Assembly: GCF_000422505.1 (NCBI RefSeq)
Contig: NZ_AULX01000030.1
Coordinates: 1 to 61,327 of the forward strand
Length of the DNA: 61,327 nt
Source of the DNA: Paenibacillus pinihumi DSM 23905 = JCM 16419
Lineage (GTDB): Bacteria; Bacillota; Bacilli; Paenibacillales; Paenibacillaceae
Direction of reading: 5' to 3'
Of the stretch, positions 8,441 to 17,156 are shown piece after piece. Numbering within the stretch: position 1 is the stretch's first letter; each line of letters begins with the position of its first letter. The position numbers and the translations under genes were made by a program. The notes below the pieces were generated by a model. It searched no databases. It was not told the DNA's origin and saw only the letters and a program-made list of their open reading frames with translations.

Positions 8441-8480
8441 AAAGGACTGAAAAGCAGTATGCTCTGCTTGTCAGCCCTTC
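8441..8480 (-). terminator. terminator of the two-component operon
   Basis: Long arms (AAGGACTGAAAAGCAG / CTGCTTGTCAGCCCTT, imperfect) have a 6-base loop. On the minus strand they end in CCTTTTTG, shortly after the histidine kinase stop. Confidence 0.7.
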
Positions 8481-8509
8481 TCATCGTTCCTCTTGCTTAT
8501 CCTTTGCCC

Positions 8510-9592
8510 TCAATCACAGGGAATCGTAATCCAAAACGAAAGCTTGTCATGCTCTGAAATCAGTCCGACATTGCCGCCAAGCTTGGTAACGATCTCCTTG
8601 ACAATTGCCAGGCCAAGGCCGCTGCCGGTTCCGTTCCCCGCGCGATGCCTTGCCGGATCTGCCCGATAAAAGCGCTCGAATACCAATTCTTGCAGCGGTT
8701 CCGGCAGCGGCTCGCCAATATTGCTGACTGTGATCCGGTACTCATTTGGCCCCGCCTCGCCGGAAAGCCAGATCTTGGGCCCGGTGCTATAGCAGATGGC
8801 ATTCTGTATCAGATTCGTCAGCACCTGCTTTAGCCCGTCCTCGTCGCTCCATAGAATGCCTGGTTCCACCGACATCTCCAGCTCCAGCTTATTGCTATGG
8901 AGCTCAAGCTGAAAGGATTGCGCGCTCCGCATAATCAGCTCCTCCATTTGAATCTCGCCTGCGGCTATGCTCCCTGCCTGACGGTCCTCCCATACAGCCA
9001 GCTGGTGCAGTTGCTCCACAAGCCGGGTAATGTGCCGGGTCTCCTCCAGCAGAGACATATACAGCTCTCTGTCACCGGCAATTACACCATTGCTCAGCGC
9101 TTCCAGATAACCATGGAGATTGCTTAGCGGAGTCCGCAAATCATGGGATACATGGCTAAGCATCCGCTTGCGGTTTTCTTCCGTCTGCTTGAGTGTTAAG
9201 GTCATCGCATTAAAATGCCTGGCGAGTTCTCCGATTTCATCTGTGGATGAAATGTCTACGGGCTTCGGGTATGAACCGCTTGTCAGCTGGCGCGTGGACT
9301 GCGTTAATTTTTTGAGCGGGGACAATATTTTTTTAATGAACACAAAATGAATGATGGCAGCTACGGCAATCGCCAGCAAGCTGGCGCGGATCAGGTAAAA
9401 ATTCATCGTCCGGTCAAAAAAGTAATTTTTCTCATCACCGGCAAGCTGATAATTGGCTACAAGCAGGCAGGCAAAATCTTTGACCGACACACCGGCCAGC
9501 CAGATCACAATCAGCATGACCAGCACATTGAGCCCGATTAGCTTCCAGGCCACATGCTGCTTCCACAACGCAAGCTGTTTAATAGGCTGCAA
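8510..9592 (-). CDS. sensor histidine kinase
   Basis: About 360 residues from a TTG start at 9590-9592, which overlaps the end of the response-regulator gene by 14 bp. A reading frame is open upstream to 9682, but that part lies inside the regulator and reads as meaningless basic sequence. Two membrane segments flank a short extracytoplasmic loop. A HAMP linker, the HisKA box (SHVSHDLRTPLSNLHGY) and the HATPase domain follow (N box LIQNAICYS, G box GTGSGLGLAIVKEI). It should autophosphorylate on the H-box histidine and pass phosphate to the partner regulator. The short sensor loop points to an envelope signal. It lies next to the TlpA/CcdA operon, but a regulatory link is not shown. Confidence 0.88.
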   Translation of the reverse strand: MQPIKQLALWKQHVAWKLIGLNVLVMLIVIWLAGVSVKDFACLLVANYQLAGDEKNYFFDRTMNFYLIRASLLAIAVAAIIHFVFIKKILSPLKKLTQSTRQLTSGSYPKPVDISSTDEIGELARHFNAMTLTLKQTEENRKRMLSHVSHDLRTPLSNLHGYLEALSNGVIAGDRELYMSLLEETRHITRLVEQLHQLAVWEDRQAGSIAAGEIQMEELIMRSAQSFQLELHSNKLELEMSVEPGILWSDEDGLKQVLTNLIQNAICYSTGPKIWLSGEAGPNEYRITVSNIGEPLPEPLQELVFERFYRADPARHRAGNGTGSGLGLAIVKEIVTKLGGNVGLISEHDKLSFWITIPCD

Positions 9593-10265
9593 AGCGATAC
9601 CCCATTCCGCGAACCGTCTCGAAGAAACGTGGTGTTTCGTTCGACGTCTCGATTTTTTCCCTGAGCTTGCCCATATGCACATCTACTGTACGGTCAATCA
9701 CGCTCTTCTCCTCATTCGGATAGAGCTCGCCCAAAATTTGCTCTCTGGACAAAATCTGATTCGGATTCCGCATCAAAAAGTGCAGCAGCTTGAATTCATG
9801 CTGCGTCAGTGCAATGTTCGTCCCGTTGTACTTGACCTCTCCGCGTGACGGCTTGATGGTGAGACCCTTGAAGCTGATCTTGCTGCACCGGTTGGATGTC
9901 CGCCGAAGAACCGTATTCACACGGGTCACGACCTCCTGAGGGCTGAAGGGCTTGATAATATAATCATCCGCACCCATCTGCAAGCCTTCAATCCGTTCTT
10001 GTTCCGTTACTTTGGCAGTCAGCATGATAAGCGGGATATCGCTTTTGAGCTCGGTGCGAATCCATGTACACAGTTCTTCCCCGCTCACCTTCGGGAGCAT
10101 CAAATCTGTGATTACAAAGCAGGGATCGAATTTTTGGAAGGCTTCCTTGGCTTTTTCCCCATCATCCGCCTCTATGATCTCGTATCCGTCTTTTTCCAAA
10201 TATAGTTTGAGCAGCTTTCTTATTTTCGGATCGTCTTCAACGATTAAAATGTGTGTATCCAGCAT
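9579..10265 (-). CDS. OmpR-family response regulator
   Basis: The 228-residue protein has a receiver domain (about 1-120) with the acidic pair in IVEDDPK, the phospho-acceptor aspartate in FVITDLMLP and the conserved lysine in IIKPFSP. An OmpR/PhoB winged-helix domain follows (about 130-228: LTQHEFKLLHFL, SVIDRTVDVHMGKLREKI, VRGMGYRF). It binds DNA when phosphorylated by the kinase encoded immediately downstream; the genes overlap by 14 bp. The operon is transcribed away from the MocR-type gene. Targets are unknown. Confidence 0.92.
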   Translation of the reverse strand: MLDTHILIVEDDPKIRKLLKLYLEKDGYEIIEADDGEKAKEAFQKFDPCFVITDLMLPKVSGEELCTWIRTELKSDIPLIMLTAKVTEQERIEGLQMGADDYIIKPFSPQEVVTRVNTVLRRTSNRCSKISFKGLTIKPSRGEVKYNGTNIALTQHEFKLLHFLMRNPNQILSREQILGELYPNEEKSVIDRTVDVHMGKLREKIETSNETPRFFETVRGMGYRFAAY

Positions 10266-10366
10266 GCGTCACTCCTTCCATTACTGATAGTAGTTTATCC
10301 CCTCTTTTTAAAGAAACCGTAAAGCACATTCAAAAACAGGCTTATGAACATGCCGAAGCCGTGTCA

Positions 10367-11770
10367 TTATTGGCTTGCCTCCAGCAGTCCTGACGGTGCA
10401 GGGACAAGACTTATAAATCGCCTCATCCCCTCCCGCAGCTGCTGCTCATTCAGATAGGCGTAGCTGAGCCGAATCCAGGATCTGAACCCCTTGAACGAAT
10501 CAAAGATATACCCCGGAACGAAGGTGATGGAATTGGCGATGCTTGTCTCCAGCAGCTTCTCCATCTGCACATGATCCGGCAGCCTGATCCACAGGTTAAA
10601 GCCCCCTTGCGGGCTTTCCCAGCTCCATCCGGTGTCTGACAGTGCCTCCTCCATAATTTCCTTGCGGACTTCCAGGGCAATTCTAAGCTTAACCAGATGC
10701 TGCTGCATACGCTCGGAGAAGAAATAATGCAAAAAGATTTTTTGGCTCAGCAGAGGCGTTCCACTGTCCGATATCGACTTGGCACGAAGCAGCTCCCTCA
10801 TGACAGCAGGGCGGCAGACAGCAATGGATATCCCGAGTCCGGGAGCCACATATTTGCTGAAGCTTCGGATATAGATCACATACCCTGCGGTGTCATAAGT
10901 GAACAGCGGAAACGGAGGCTTCTCGCCAAAATAGATATCCCGGTACGGGTCATCCTCCATAATCAGACACCGGTATGTCTGTGCAAGCTCCACCAGCCTT
11001 TTGCGCTGCTCGGCCGGGATGGTATATCCGGTAGGATTATGAAAGGTCGGATTCATATAGAACAGCCGCGGCTTGAATTGCTGCATGAGCATTTCCACCT
11101 GATCCAGGTCATAGCCATGCGGGTGAATTTCGACCGGAATCATCCGGGCTCCGAGTCTGGTGAATACATCAATGGCCGGGCTGTACGTGGGCTGCTCCAC
11201 AAGCACAATATCCCTGGACCTGACAAGCGCCCTTGCGACCAGATCAATCGCTTGCTGGGAACCGGAGGTCACAAGCAACTCGTCCGCCGTGATGTAGAAC
11301 CTGTACTTCTCCGTAAAATAACGGGTTAAAGCCTCCCTTAGCTCCTGATCGCCCTGAATGGTCGAATAGGTTCCCAGCACTTTGGGATACAGATCAAATA
11401 CTTTCTTCGCATATTCCGCAAAGTAGTGGTTCGGCAGGAGATTTGGATCAAGCAGCGCTTTGGAAAATTGATAGTCCACCTTCACATCATGAATTTCCGA
11501 GAGGCTGCTTCCCTGTACACTTGCCAGGACAATCGGGTCTTGAAGAGAATGAAAAGGCATCACTGCCCCGGTCTGGATATAGTAGCCCTGCTTGTCCTTG
11601 ACATAGACCTTGTTGTTGTTCTTGAGCATCTGGTAAGCCTTGAATACGGTCAGACGGTGAACATGAAGCTCCGCAGACAAAGACCGGACGGACGGGAGCT
11701 TCTCATCCTCGCTCCATTCGCCGCGCTGAATCCGCTCCAGCAGATAATCATACACTTGTTTGAACAGCAT
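10367..11770 (-). CDS. MocR-type regulator (GntR HTH fused to aminotransferase domain)
   Basis: The 467-residue protein has an N-terminal GntR winged helix (about 1-70, KLPSVRSLSAELHVHRLTVFKAYQML) joined to a fold-type I aminotransferase domain with the PLP-binding lysine in SFSKYVAPGLG. This is the MocR/PdxR/GabR architecture, in which the aminotransferase domain senses an amine or PLP compound. It is divergent from a DMT exporter gene, with a direct repeat in between, so it probably controls that exporter and itself. Length is normal. The ligand is unknown. Confidence 0.93.
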   Translation of the reverse strand: MLFKQVYDYLLERIQRGEWSEDEKLPSVRSLSAELHVHRLTVFKAYQMLKNNNKVYVKDKQGYYIQTGAVMPFHSLQDPIVLASVQGSSLSEIHDVKVDYQFSKALLDPNLLPNHYFAEYAKKVFDLYPKVLGTYSTIQGDQELREALTRYFTEKYRFYITADELLVTSGSQQAIDLVARALVRSRDIVLVEQPTYSPAIDVFTRLGARMIPVEIHPHGYDLDQVEMLMQQFKPRLFYMNPTFHNPTGYTIPAEQRKRLVELAQTYRCLIMEDDPYRDIYFGEKPPFPLFTYDTAGYVIYIRSFSKYVAPGLGISIAVCRPAVMRELLRAKSISDSGTPLLSQKIFLHYFFSERMQQHLVKLRIALEVRKEIMEEALSDTGWSWESPQGGFNLWIRLPDHVQMEKLLETSIANSITFVPGYIFDSFKGFRSWIRLSYAYLNEQQLREGMRRFISLVPAPSGLLEASQ

Positions 11771-11813
11771 AGCTCCGCCCCCTTTTCTCTCTATTATAAA
11801 AGATTTCCCGGCA

Positions 11814-11841
11814 ATCTGTTCTATCCAGTTTTATCTGTTCT
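11814..11841. promoter_or_regulatory. candidate MocR operator (direct repeat) in the divergent promoter region
   Basis: ATCTGTTCT occurs at 11814-11822 and again at 11833-11841, so repeat starts are 19 bp apart, about two helical turns on the same DNA face. A plausible -10 (TACAAT, 11855-11860) for the exporter follows. MocR regulators such as GabR are known to bind direct repeats; assignment here is by position. Confidence 0.5.
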
Positions 11842-11886
11842 GCTCAATACCGCTTACAATAGGTACAGGAAACGGAGGAATCATCA

Positions 11887-12819
11887 ATGATCATGTTCAA
11901 TTACATCGTTATGTGCCTAATCTTCGGGACTACATTTTTGGCAATCAAGGTGGGCGTAGATGCGGGGGCGCCGCCGTTCTTCTCGGCAGGCATCCGCTTT
12001 TTTCTGGCAGGCGGAATTCTGTTCTTGTGGTCTGTATGGAGGGGAAAAGCAAGGCTTTCGCTGTTTCTCCGGAAAGAAATGATGCTTACAGGCGCAGGGT
12101 TGACCTTTGGTGTATTCGCCGCTTTGTATTGGTCTGAACAATATGTCAGCTCCGGTGTTGCGGCAGTCCTGTCAGCTACTGGACCTCTTATGATTTTGCT
12201 GATCCAAAGCCGCCTCTCTGATCAGAAGCTTCCGGTTAGTGCCTGGGCAGGCTGCCTGGTTGGCACAGTCGGGGTTGTTTTGCTAATTATGCCCGGAGTG
12301 ACGATTGCATTCAGTGCAATTTGGATTGTGGCCTGTCTTGTTGTTCTGGTTGGCGAATTTTGCTATGCTGCCGGAGCCGTCTATTCACGGCGCGTCATCC
12401 AGCGCTTTTCGGATACATCCCCGATTGCGCTTAATGCCGCACAAATGACGCATGGCGGAATCATGCTGCTCTTGCTGTCTTTGTTTACCGAAAACGTCCG
12501 CCCTGGGTCCATACTCGCACCGGATGCCATGCTATCCTTGTTTTATTTGATTACCGCAGGCTCCATGGTCGGGCACACGATTTTCTATTGGCTGGTCGCC
12601 AAAACAAATTCTGTCTTCCCGTCAACCTGGCTCTATATTTCGCCTCTGATCGCGCTTTTCCTCGGCGTCTGGCTTTATCATGAGTCTGTATCTCTTATAT
12701 CGGTAATTGGGGGGATTACAATTGTGCTAGGGCTCATACTCGTCAATTTGAAATCGCTCAGGCAGTTAACAATCAAAAAGCCAAAGCCTTTTCAGGAAAC
12801 GAACCCGTCACAATCATAA
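11887..12819 (+). CDS. EamA/DMT-family transporter
   Basis: The 310-residue membrane protein has ten predicted helices in two EamA repeats (first repeat about 1-135, second about 145-295). The typical N-terminal signature is FGTTFLAIKVG, and each repeat ends in a Gly-rich helix (VGVVLLIMPG, GGITIVLGLILVNL). The start has a GGAGG site 7 bases upstream. Members of this superfamily export amino acids, nucleotides or other small metabolites. Pairing with a divergent MocR regulator suggests export of an amino-acid-like or amine compound, but the substrate is not determined. Confidence 0.9.
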   Translation: MIMFNYIVMCLIFGTTFLAIKVGVDAGAPPFFSAGIRFFLAGGILFLWSVWRGKARLSLFLRKEMMLTGAGLTFGVFAALYWSEQYVSSGVAAVLSATGPLMILLIQSRLSDQKLPVSAWAGCLVGTVGVVLLIMPGVTIAFSAIWIVACLVVLVGEFCYAAGAVYSRRVIQRFSDTSPIALNAAQMTHGGIMLLLLSLFTENVRPGSILAPDAMLSLFYLITAGSMVGHTIFYWLVAKTNSVFPSTWLYISPLIALFLGVWLYHESVSLISVIGGITIVLGLILVNLKSLRQLTIKKPKPFQETNPSQS

Positions 12820-12866
12820 TTTGGAAACATAAAGAGCTCGTACAGGAAAATGCAGACAGAAACAGG

Positions 12867-12902
12867 GGACCTGCCAAGACAGTTCGACCGCCCCGGCAGG
12901 TT
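12867..12902 (+). terminator. terminator after the DMT transporter
   Basis: GGGACCTGCC pairs with GGCAGGTTCCC across a roughly 18-base loop, followed by TTATTTT. It lies between two convergent genes and may serve both. Confidence 0.6.
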
Positions 12903-12905
12903 CCC

Positions 12906-13026
12906 TTATTTTAGCCCTTCATTCCATTGATAGCTGTCGGGCAGCAGCCGCTCTCCAAATATATTTGTACCGACCCGGACCAGTGTCGCCCTGTATCTGC
13001 TGTTGAATTGCAAACGGAAGGCTTTT
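12906..13026 (-). pseudogene. fragment resembling the C-terminus of a YggS-type PLP protein
   Basis: Directly after the HPP gene on the same strand, a short frame encodes YRATLVRVGTNIFGER. That resembles the C-terminal G-x-T-x-V-R-V/I-G-x-x-I-F-G segment of YggS/YlmE pyridoxal-phosphate homeostasis proteins. There is no start codon with a ribosome-binding site and no upstream part of such a gene. I read it as a remnant; chance resemblance is possible. Confidence 0.35.
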
Positions 13027-13029
13027 ATT

Positions 13030-13554
13030 TTAGAACCAAAAAGTCGGATAACGCCGGTGCTTGTGCAAATTATTGATAATGAGCGCAATGATCACAATGC
13101 ATACTGAACCGGCAAGCACAGGTGTCAGCAGGAAGGACCAGCCGCTCCCGGCCATAATGACCACTAGCGGATCCGCACCCGCAGGAGGATGAGTCGTTTT
13201 GGTGAGCATCATCAGTCCAATTGCCAGTCCAACGCCTGCCGCCATCACCCAGATGCTGCTGCCAAACATATGAAACAGGAGCAGCCCTATAAAGGTGGAA
13301 ATCAAGTGTCCTCCGATAATATTCCGAGGCTGTGACAAGGGGGCATCCCATAATCCGAAAGCCAATACACAGCTTGCGCCAAACGGAGCCATAACCCATG
13401 GCGTGGACGTTAAATCAGCAAGGCTCGCCAGGACAAAAATCGTGACAAAGCCGCCAATCAAGCCCAGCACCGCATTTCTTCCGCTCACTTTCAACGGACT
13501 TCTGCCAACACCTCTCATTTTTGCAAAAAAGCCCATTCCCTGTTCTTTATCCAT
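13030..13554 (-). CDS. HPP family membrane protein
   Basis: The 174-residue integral membrane protein has four to five helices and the family signature THPPAGADPL at about residue 120. Another conserved segment is PWVMAPFGASCVLAFGLWDAP. HPP proteins are small membrane proteins; some plant and cyanobacterial members have been linked to nitrite transport, but the bacterial function is mostly undefined. A 14-bp palindrome lies in its promoter region, and the divergent neighbour is a GntR regulator, so the two may form a regulated pair. Confidence 0.88.
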   Translation of the reverse strand: MDKEQGMGFFAKMRGVGRSPLKVSGRNAVLGLIGGFVTIFVLASLADLTSTPWVMAPFGASCVLAFGLWDAPLSQPRNIIGGHLISTFIGLLLFHMFGSSIWVMAAGVGLAIGLMMLTKTTHPPAGADPLVVIMAGSGWSFLLTPVLAGSVCIVIIALIINNLHKHRRYPTFWF

Positions 13555-13582
13555 CGTCCTATCACACCCAAATTCATAATTT

Positions 13583-13596
13583 ACTATTTAAATAGT
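13583..13596. promoter_or_regulatory. perfect 14-bp palindrome, candidate GntR operator
   Basis: ACTATTTAAATAGT is a perfect palindrome just upstream of the HPP start and within the divergent region shared with the GntR gene. Binding is inferred from position and symmetry. Confidence 0.45.
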
Positions 13597-13715
13597 TATA
13601 TATCCTATTTATGATCATGTCAATTACTTTCTTATCCCCCATGACTATAATCGTTTGCTATTCATTTGAACAAGGATATAATAAGACTAGAAAACTATGA
13701 AATGGGGTGTACTTC

Positions 13716-14705
13716 ATGGTAGACAAGGAATTTGTGCTTCAAGTTGACCATGAATTGACATTCAACGTGAATACCCAAATCAAGGAACAGCTCAAATGGC
13801 TGATCGGGACCGGTCATATCGCCGCTGGAGACATGCTCCCTTCAGCCAACCAATTGGCCGAAGAGCTTCGCCTGAACCGGAATACGATCAACTGGGTTTA
13901 TACACAATTGCGCGATGAAGGGCTTGTCACGATGCAAAAGGGCCGCGGCACACAGGTTACAGACGGTCTGGAGACACAGCAGCTTCGCAAGGAGCGGATG
14001 CCCATGCAGGGCATTGTCGAAAATGCAGTTCGTGAGGCAAAGGCCGAGGGCTTTGGATTGCAACCGTTTTTTCTGGCAAGCCTGGCGTATATCTTGCTCC
14101 ATAATCCCCGGCCGGCGGGCAAGCTGCGAATTCTGTTTGTCGAATGCGAAGGGCATGATTATCCCTTCTATCGCCAGGCTATTGAGAAGTCTGCCGGCGC
14201 AGAAGTGGAAACCCTCTTCCTCGATGAATGCAGCCGCCCCGGCCATGAAATCGCTGAAATCGTTCAACGCAATCATATTATCGTGACTACGCTGAACCAT
14301 GCGGATGAGGTCAAAACCGCTTTCGCACCATATGACCGTAAAGTTGTCGTCATTGGCGCTACCGTCGACAGCGCAGCACTCTTGGAGATTTCCAGGCTGG
14401 AGCACGGGACGAACGTCGCGTTCGTCTGCCTCGGCACGACTGGCGGCGACTGGATGGCCAGCAGGGTCCGCGAGGCGGGGATTGAACAGATCCGGTACGA
14501 GACCATCGGCTGGAATGAGAGTGAACAGGCAGCGGATGCTTACGGGCATTTGGACAAAATTTTTGCATCGGCTGCCGTGTTCCCGGCTTTGAAGGCGCTT
14601 GTTCCGGACAAAGTCGCGCTTTTTCCCATGCAGCTTGAAAAAAGCAGTGAGAATCTGCTCCAGGATATTTCCCTGGCCGGGCATCAACCGTCTGGCGGAA
14701 ATTAA
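13716..14705 (+). CDS. GntR-family regulator with a large C-terminal sensor domain
   Basis: About 329 residues from the ATG at 13716, which has AATGGGG 8 bases upstream; a GTG at 13707 in the same frame overlaps that site and is less likely. The N-terminal winged helix (about 10-80) contains MLPSANQLAEELRLNRNTINWVYTQLRDEGLV. The C-terminal 200 residues show alternating beta strands and helices (LRILFVECEGHDYPFY, KVVVIGATVD) reminiscent of a periplasmic-binding or Rossmann-like sensor, not a usual FadR or UTRA domain. It is divergent from the HPP membrane protein, its likely target. The ligand is unknown. Confidence 0.85.
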   Translation: MVDKEFVLQVDHELTFNVNTQIKEQLKWLIGTGHIAAGDMLPSANQLAEELRLNRNTINWVYTQLRDEGLVTMQKGRGTQVTDGLETQQLRKERMPMQGIVENAVREAKAEGFGLQPFFLASLAYILLHNPRPAGKLRILFVECEGHDYPFYRQAIEKSAGAEVETLFLDECSRPGHEIAEIVQRNHIIVTTLNHADEVKTAFAPYDRKVVVIGATVDSAALLEISRLEHGTNVAFVCLGTTGGDWMASRVREAGIEQIRYETIGWNESEQAADAYGHLDKIFASAAVFPALKALVPDKVALFPMQLEKSSENLLQDISLAGHQPSGGN

Positions 14706-15083
14706 TAAGTAACCGGCATCGTGCTTTCTTGCCAGTATGCGGCTCCGTCTGTCTGTTCTAAAAAAAATACAAAATCCCGGCAATATATGCCGGGATTTAT
14801 TGTGTTGGTTACCAAAATGAAGTCATAGTTAATACTTTGAATACCTCGTTGATATCTTAACTTCTCCCCGTCAAAACAGACACCACCGCCGCCTGAACCA
14901 AACAACCATGTAATAGCATTCCTCTATCAAACTTGATTCCTGACAAAAAAATTCTACCAAAAATTTTCATTATATAAGATTTAAAATATGGTTATATATG
15001 CTAAAATTGGATTAAAGATATATTTCGGGTGGGCTGTCTCGCATTTTATACTATGTTCACAGTACGCAAGATGGGGTGGGATT
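14706..15083. other. intergenic region with terminator
   Basis: No gene is seen between the GntR gene and the sigma factor. The region holds the terminator at 14772-14798 and an AT-rich segment (14930-15000) that could carry the sigma-gene promoter. No clear ECF-type -35 was found. Confidence 0.5.
14772..14798 (+). terminator. terminator of the GntR gene
   Basis: AAATCCCGGCA / TGCCGGGATTT arms with a short loop are followed by ATTG. The A-rich sequence on the other side means it could also act on the minus strand. Confidence 0.65.
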
Positions 15084-15656
15084 ATGGAGCAGGAGCAATG
15101 GAACACCTTCCTACGCAGCAATTTCAGTCAAATGGACAGCAACTCCCAGCAATTGCTCTTTCATTCGTATCGGAATCTGATTTATCGGGATATTTACTTT
15201 TTGTTCCGCAATCATGAATTAGCCGAGGATATTGTACAGGAATCCTTCCTGAAAGTCGTTGCGAAAGCTCCAAAATTAACCAATACTACAAATATGAAAG
15301 CCTGGATTAAAAAAGTGGCCCGCAACATCGCATACGACTACTTCAAGAAGAATAAAAAATATTACCCAATCTCCGAGCATAACGCTGCTATAGAGCTCAC
15401 AGCTGTGAGCCAAGCGCAAATGCTGGCGGATCAGGTAGAGGATCAAATCCGCAATGAAGTGCTCCATCAAGCCTTAAATGAGCTAAGCCCAAATTATAGA
15501 CAGGCCATCTTGTTATTTTACATTGAAGAAAAATCTTATAAAGAAATTGCACAGGAATTGAATACAACTGAACAGGCCCTTGCCCAGATCTTAATGAGAG
15601 CGCGAAAAAAATTATACCACTACTTTTCAAAAAAATGGGTGGATCGCAATGAATGA
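15084..15656 (+). CDS. ECF-type RNA polymerase sigma factor
   Basis: About 190 residues from the ATG at 15084, which has a GGGGTGGG ribosome-binding site. Upstream in-frame codons to 14988 lack one. Region 2 (about 20-90) includes the core-binding helix YFLFRNHELAEDIVQESFLKVV. Region 4 (about 125-180) includes LSPNYRQAILLFYIEEKSYKEIAQELNTTEQALAQILMRARK in separate helices. It should direct core polymerase to a small regulon. ECF factors are normally held by an anti-sigma encoded downstream, but the frames overlapping its stop codon run for only 8 and 29 codons before stopping, so the factor looks orphaned. Confidence 0.9.
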   Translation: MEQEQWNTFLRSNFSQMDSNSQQLLFHSYRNLIYRDIYFLFRNHELAEDIVQESFLKVVAKAPKLTNTTNMKAWIKKVARNIAYDYFKKNKKYYPISEHNAAIELTAVSQAQMLADQVEDQIRNEVLHQALNELSPNYRQAILLFYIEEKSYKEIAQELNTTEQALAQILMRARKKLYHYFSKKWVDRNE

Positions 15657-15742
15657 CGAGTCCAAGCAGAATTGAAACATCCGATTCCGTTGAGCTTAAC
15701 AATGCTGGCGCAAAAACCTCCTGCCGGTATATCCTGAGGTAG
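15653..15742 (+). other. very short ORF overlapping the sigma-factor stop
   Basis: An ATGA overlap at 15653 opens a 29-codon frame (MTSPSRIETS...), and another ATG at 15649 opens 8 codons (MNDESKQN). An anti-sigma gene usually occupies this position. Neither frame is long enough; they may be the stub of a lost anti-sigma gene or chance. Confidence 0.25.
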
Positions 15743-15809
15743 TATTGAAGATGCTCAAAAGAAGGCAGAGTTTCAAATTTTAATGCATATGCTCTGCTTT
15801 CGAACAGCA

Positions 15810-16035
15810 GGCCTTCCCAATTCTTACAACGATGCGGAAGCCTGGCTCAACAGCGATACAAGCTGCGCATTATCCAACGTGTCGTCTTTCCGCAGCTTCA
15901 GCGTTTTCTTTCCGGCGGACCGTCGAACTTGCCTTCCGGCAGTTCGGCTCACCCCACCCCGCGCAACTGGGCAGACAGCTCCTTCTGTCACTGCTCCTTC
16001 AATACTTCAATAAATTCTGCAATTTCCTGGCTCAT
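15810..16035 (-). pseudogene. degenerate small gene, family unknown
   Basis: On the minus strand an ATG at 16033-16035 has a strong AGGGGAG site and reads MSQEIAEFIEVLKEQ before a stop at 15988. Coding-like sequence continues in other frames (KKTLKLRKDDTLDNAQLVSLLSQ) with further stops. The pattern fits a small gene broken by stops and frameshifts between the sigma factor and the AraC gene. Confidence 0.35.
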
Positions 16036-16094
16036 TACGTTTCTCCCCTTGTTATCATTTCGGCTTGCTGCTGAACATATGTTCCCGGCCTAAT

Positions 16095-16934
16095 TTAACG
16101 ATACCTGATTTTTCCTGGGGAAGCACCATAATTTTTTTTGAACAGATGATAGAAGTGGCTCAAATTGTCAAAGCCGGCCTCTAACGCAATTTCCAGAATG
16201 GTCAGGTTTGTAGTCAACAGCAGGTTCTTGGCATACACCAACCTCAAATGATTAATGTAAGCCGTCGGCGTCGTATGAAGATACTGCTTGAATACGCGGT
16301 TTATATGGCCGACGCTGTGCCGTGACAATTCATTCAGACGGTTTAGCCCGCCAGTAAAATTCTCTTTTTTCTGAAGCTCAAGAAGGAGCGCGTCCAGCCA
16401 CTGGGGCATCTTCTTCTGATTCTCATCCTGTTCCTTGAAAAAGTAATAGGTCAGCGCATCCGTCAGGAAGCTCCGGGCCATAATTCTGGCCTTCTGCTTG
16501 TCTATACTCGTGTACAGATGAATCTGCTTGCTCTTGCGGATCAATGCCTCCATATCGGCAGGCGGTAAAATAATACAAGGCGGCATCTGCAAGCCTTTCA
16601 ACTTTTGCGCAAAAACTGGGGTTTCAAAATATTTGAAGGCATCTTCTACCACCTCTTTGTAAAAGTTCACATTGATGAACTGGCAGTCCGTCTCTTCATC
16701 ATAAAAATCGTAATAATGCGTATCATCCGGCCGGATAAAGACCATCATGCCCTTCTCCAGATACTGCGCCTCCCCGTTAATATGGTGCGTGCACTTGCCG
16801 GATGTAATAATGAAGATCTCAAAATAATCATGCCGATGAAGCGGCGTTGTCTGCCTGATTGAATACTCGATATGAAAATTGGACTGCACCTGCGGATCAA
16901 TGAGTGCGGCGGCTTTCAATACGGAGACTTGCAT
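16095..16934 (-). CDS. AraC-family transcriptional regulator
   Basis: The 279-residue protein has an N-terminal cupin-type ligand domain (about 20-160, with HRHDYFEIFIITSGKCTHHI and FIRPDDTHYYDFY) and a C-terminal AraC double helix-turn-helix (about 180-279, LSRHSVGHINRVFKQYL and ILEIALEAGFDNLSHFYHLFKKNYG). This layout is typical of sugar-responsive activators. It is divergent from the beta-mannosidase gene with a 222-bp gap, so a mannoside-derived inducer is a reasonable guess. The sugar specificity is not visible in the sequence. Confidence 0.9.
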   Translation of the reverse strand: MQVSVLKAAALIDPQVQSNFHIEYSIRQTTPLHRHDYFEIFIITSGKCTHHINGEAQYLEKGMMVFIRPDDTHYYDFYDEETDCQFINVNFYKEVVEDAFKYFETPVFAQKLKGLQMPPCIILPPADMEALIRKSKQIHLYTSIDKQKARIMARSFLTDALTYYFFKEQDENQKKMPQWLDALLLELQKKENFTGGLNRLNELSRHSVGHINRVFKQYLHTTPTAYINHLRLVYAKNLLLTTNLTILEIALEAGFDNLSHFYHLFKKNYGASPGKIRYR

Positions 16935-17156
16935 GTTCTGTCCTCACCTCGGCGGTTCATATTCAGCAGACCTGCTGCCTGATGCCACAGCTGCAATACA
17001 ATGTTAATATAGCACAAAAAAAGTGGAAACAACACAAGACGACTATCCCCCGAAAGTGTTACTATCATGCTGTCGGTGGCTTACACACCCCTTCTTGCCG
17101 CCACACGATCATACCAATATAGCACAATAAACTACTTGAAAAAGCAGGTGAATCGC

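Noticed and set aside
9593..9682. Longer N-terminus for the histidine kinase
   Set aside because: It lies inside the response-regulator gene and encodes basic low-complexity sequence; the TTG at 9592 gives a normal protein.
13842..14783. 313-codon minus-strand frame opposite the GntR gene
   Set aside because: Shadow of the GntR gene, whose HTH motif and ribosome-binding site are clear.
15783..16074. Two plus-strand frames after the sigma factor
   Set aside because: Cys/Pro/Ser-rich shadow-like translations with no family resemblance; the minus strand shows a better small-gene signal.
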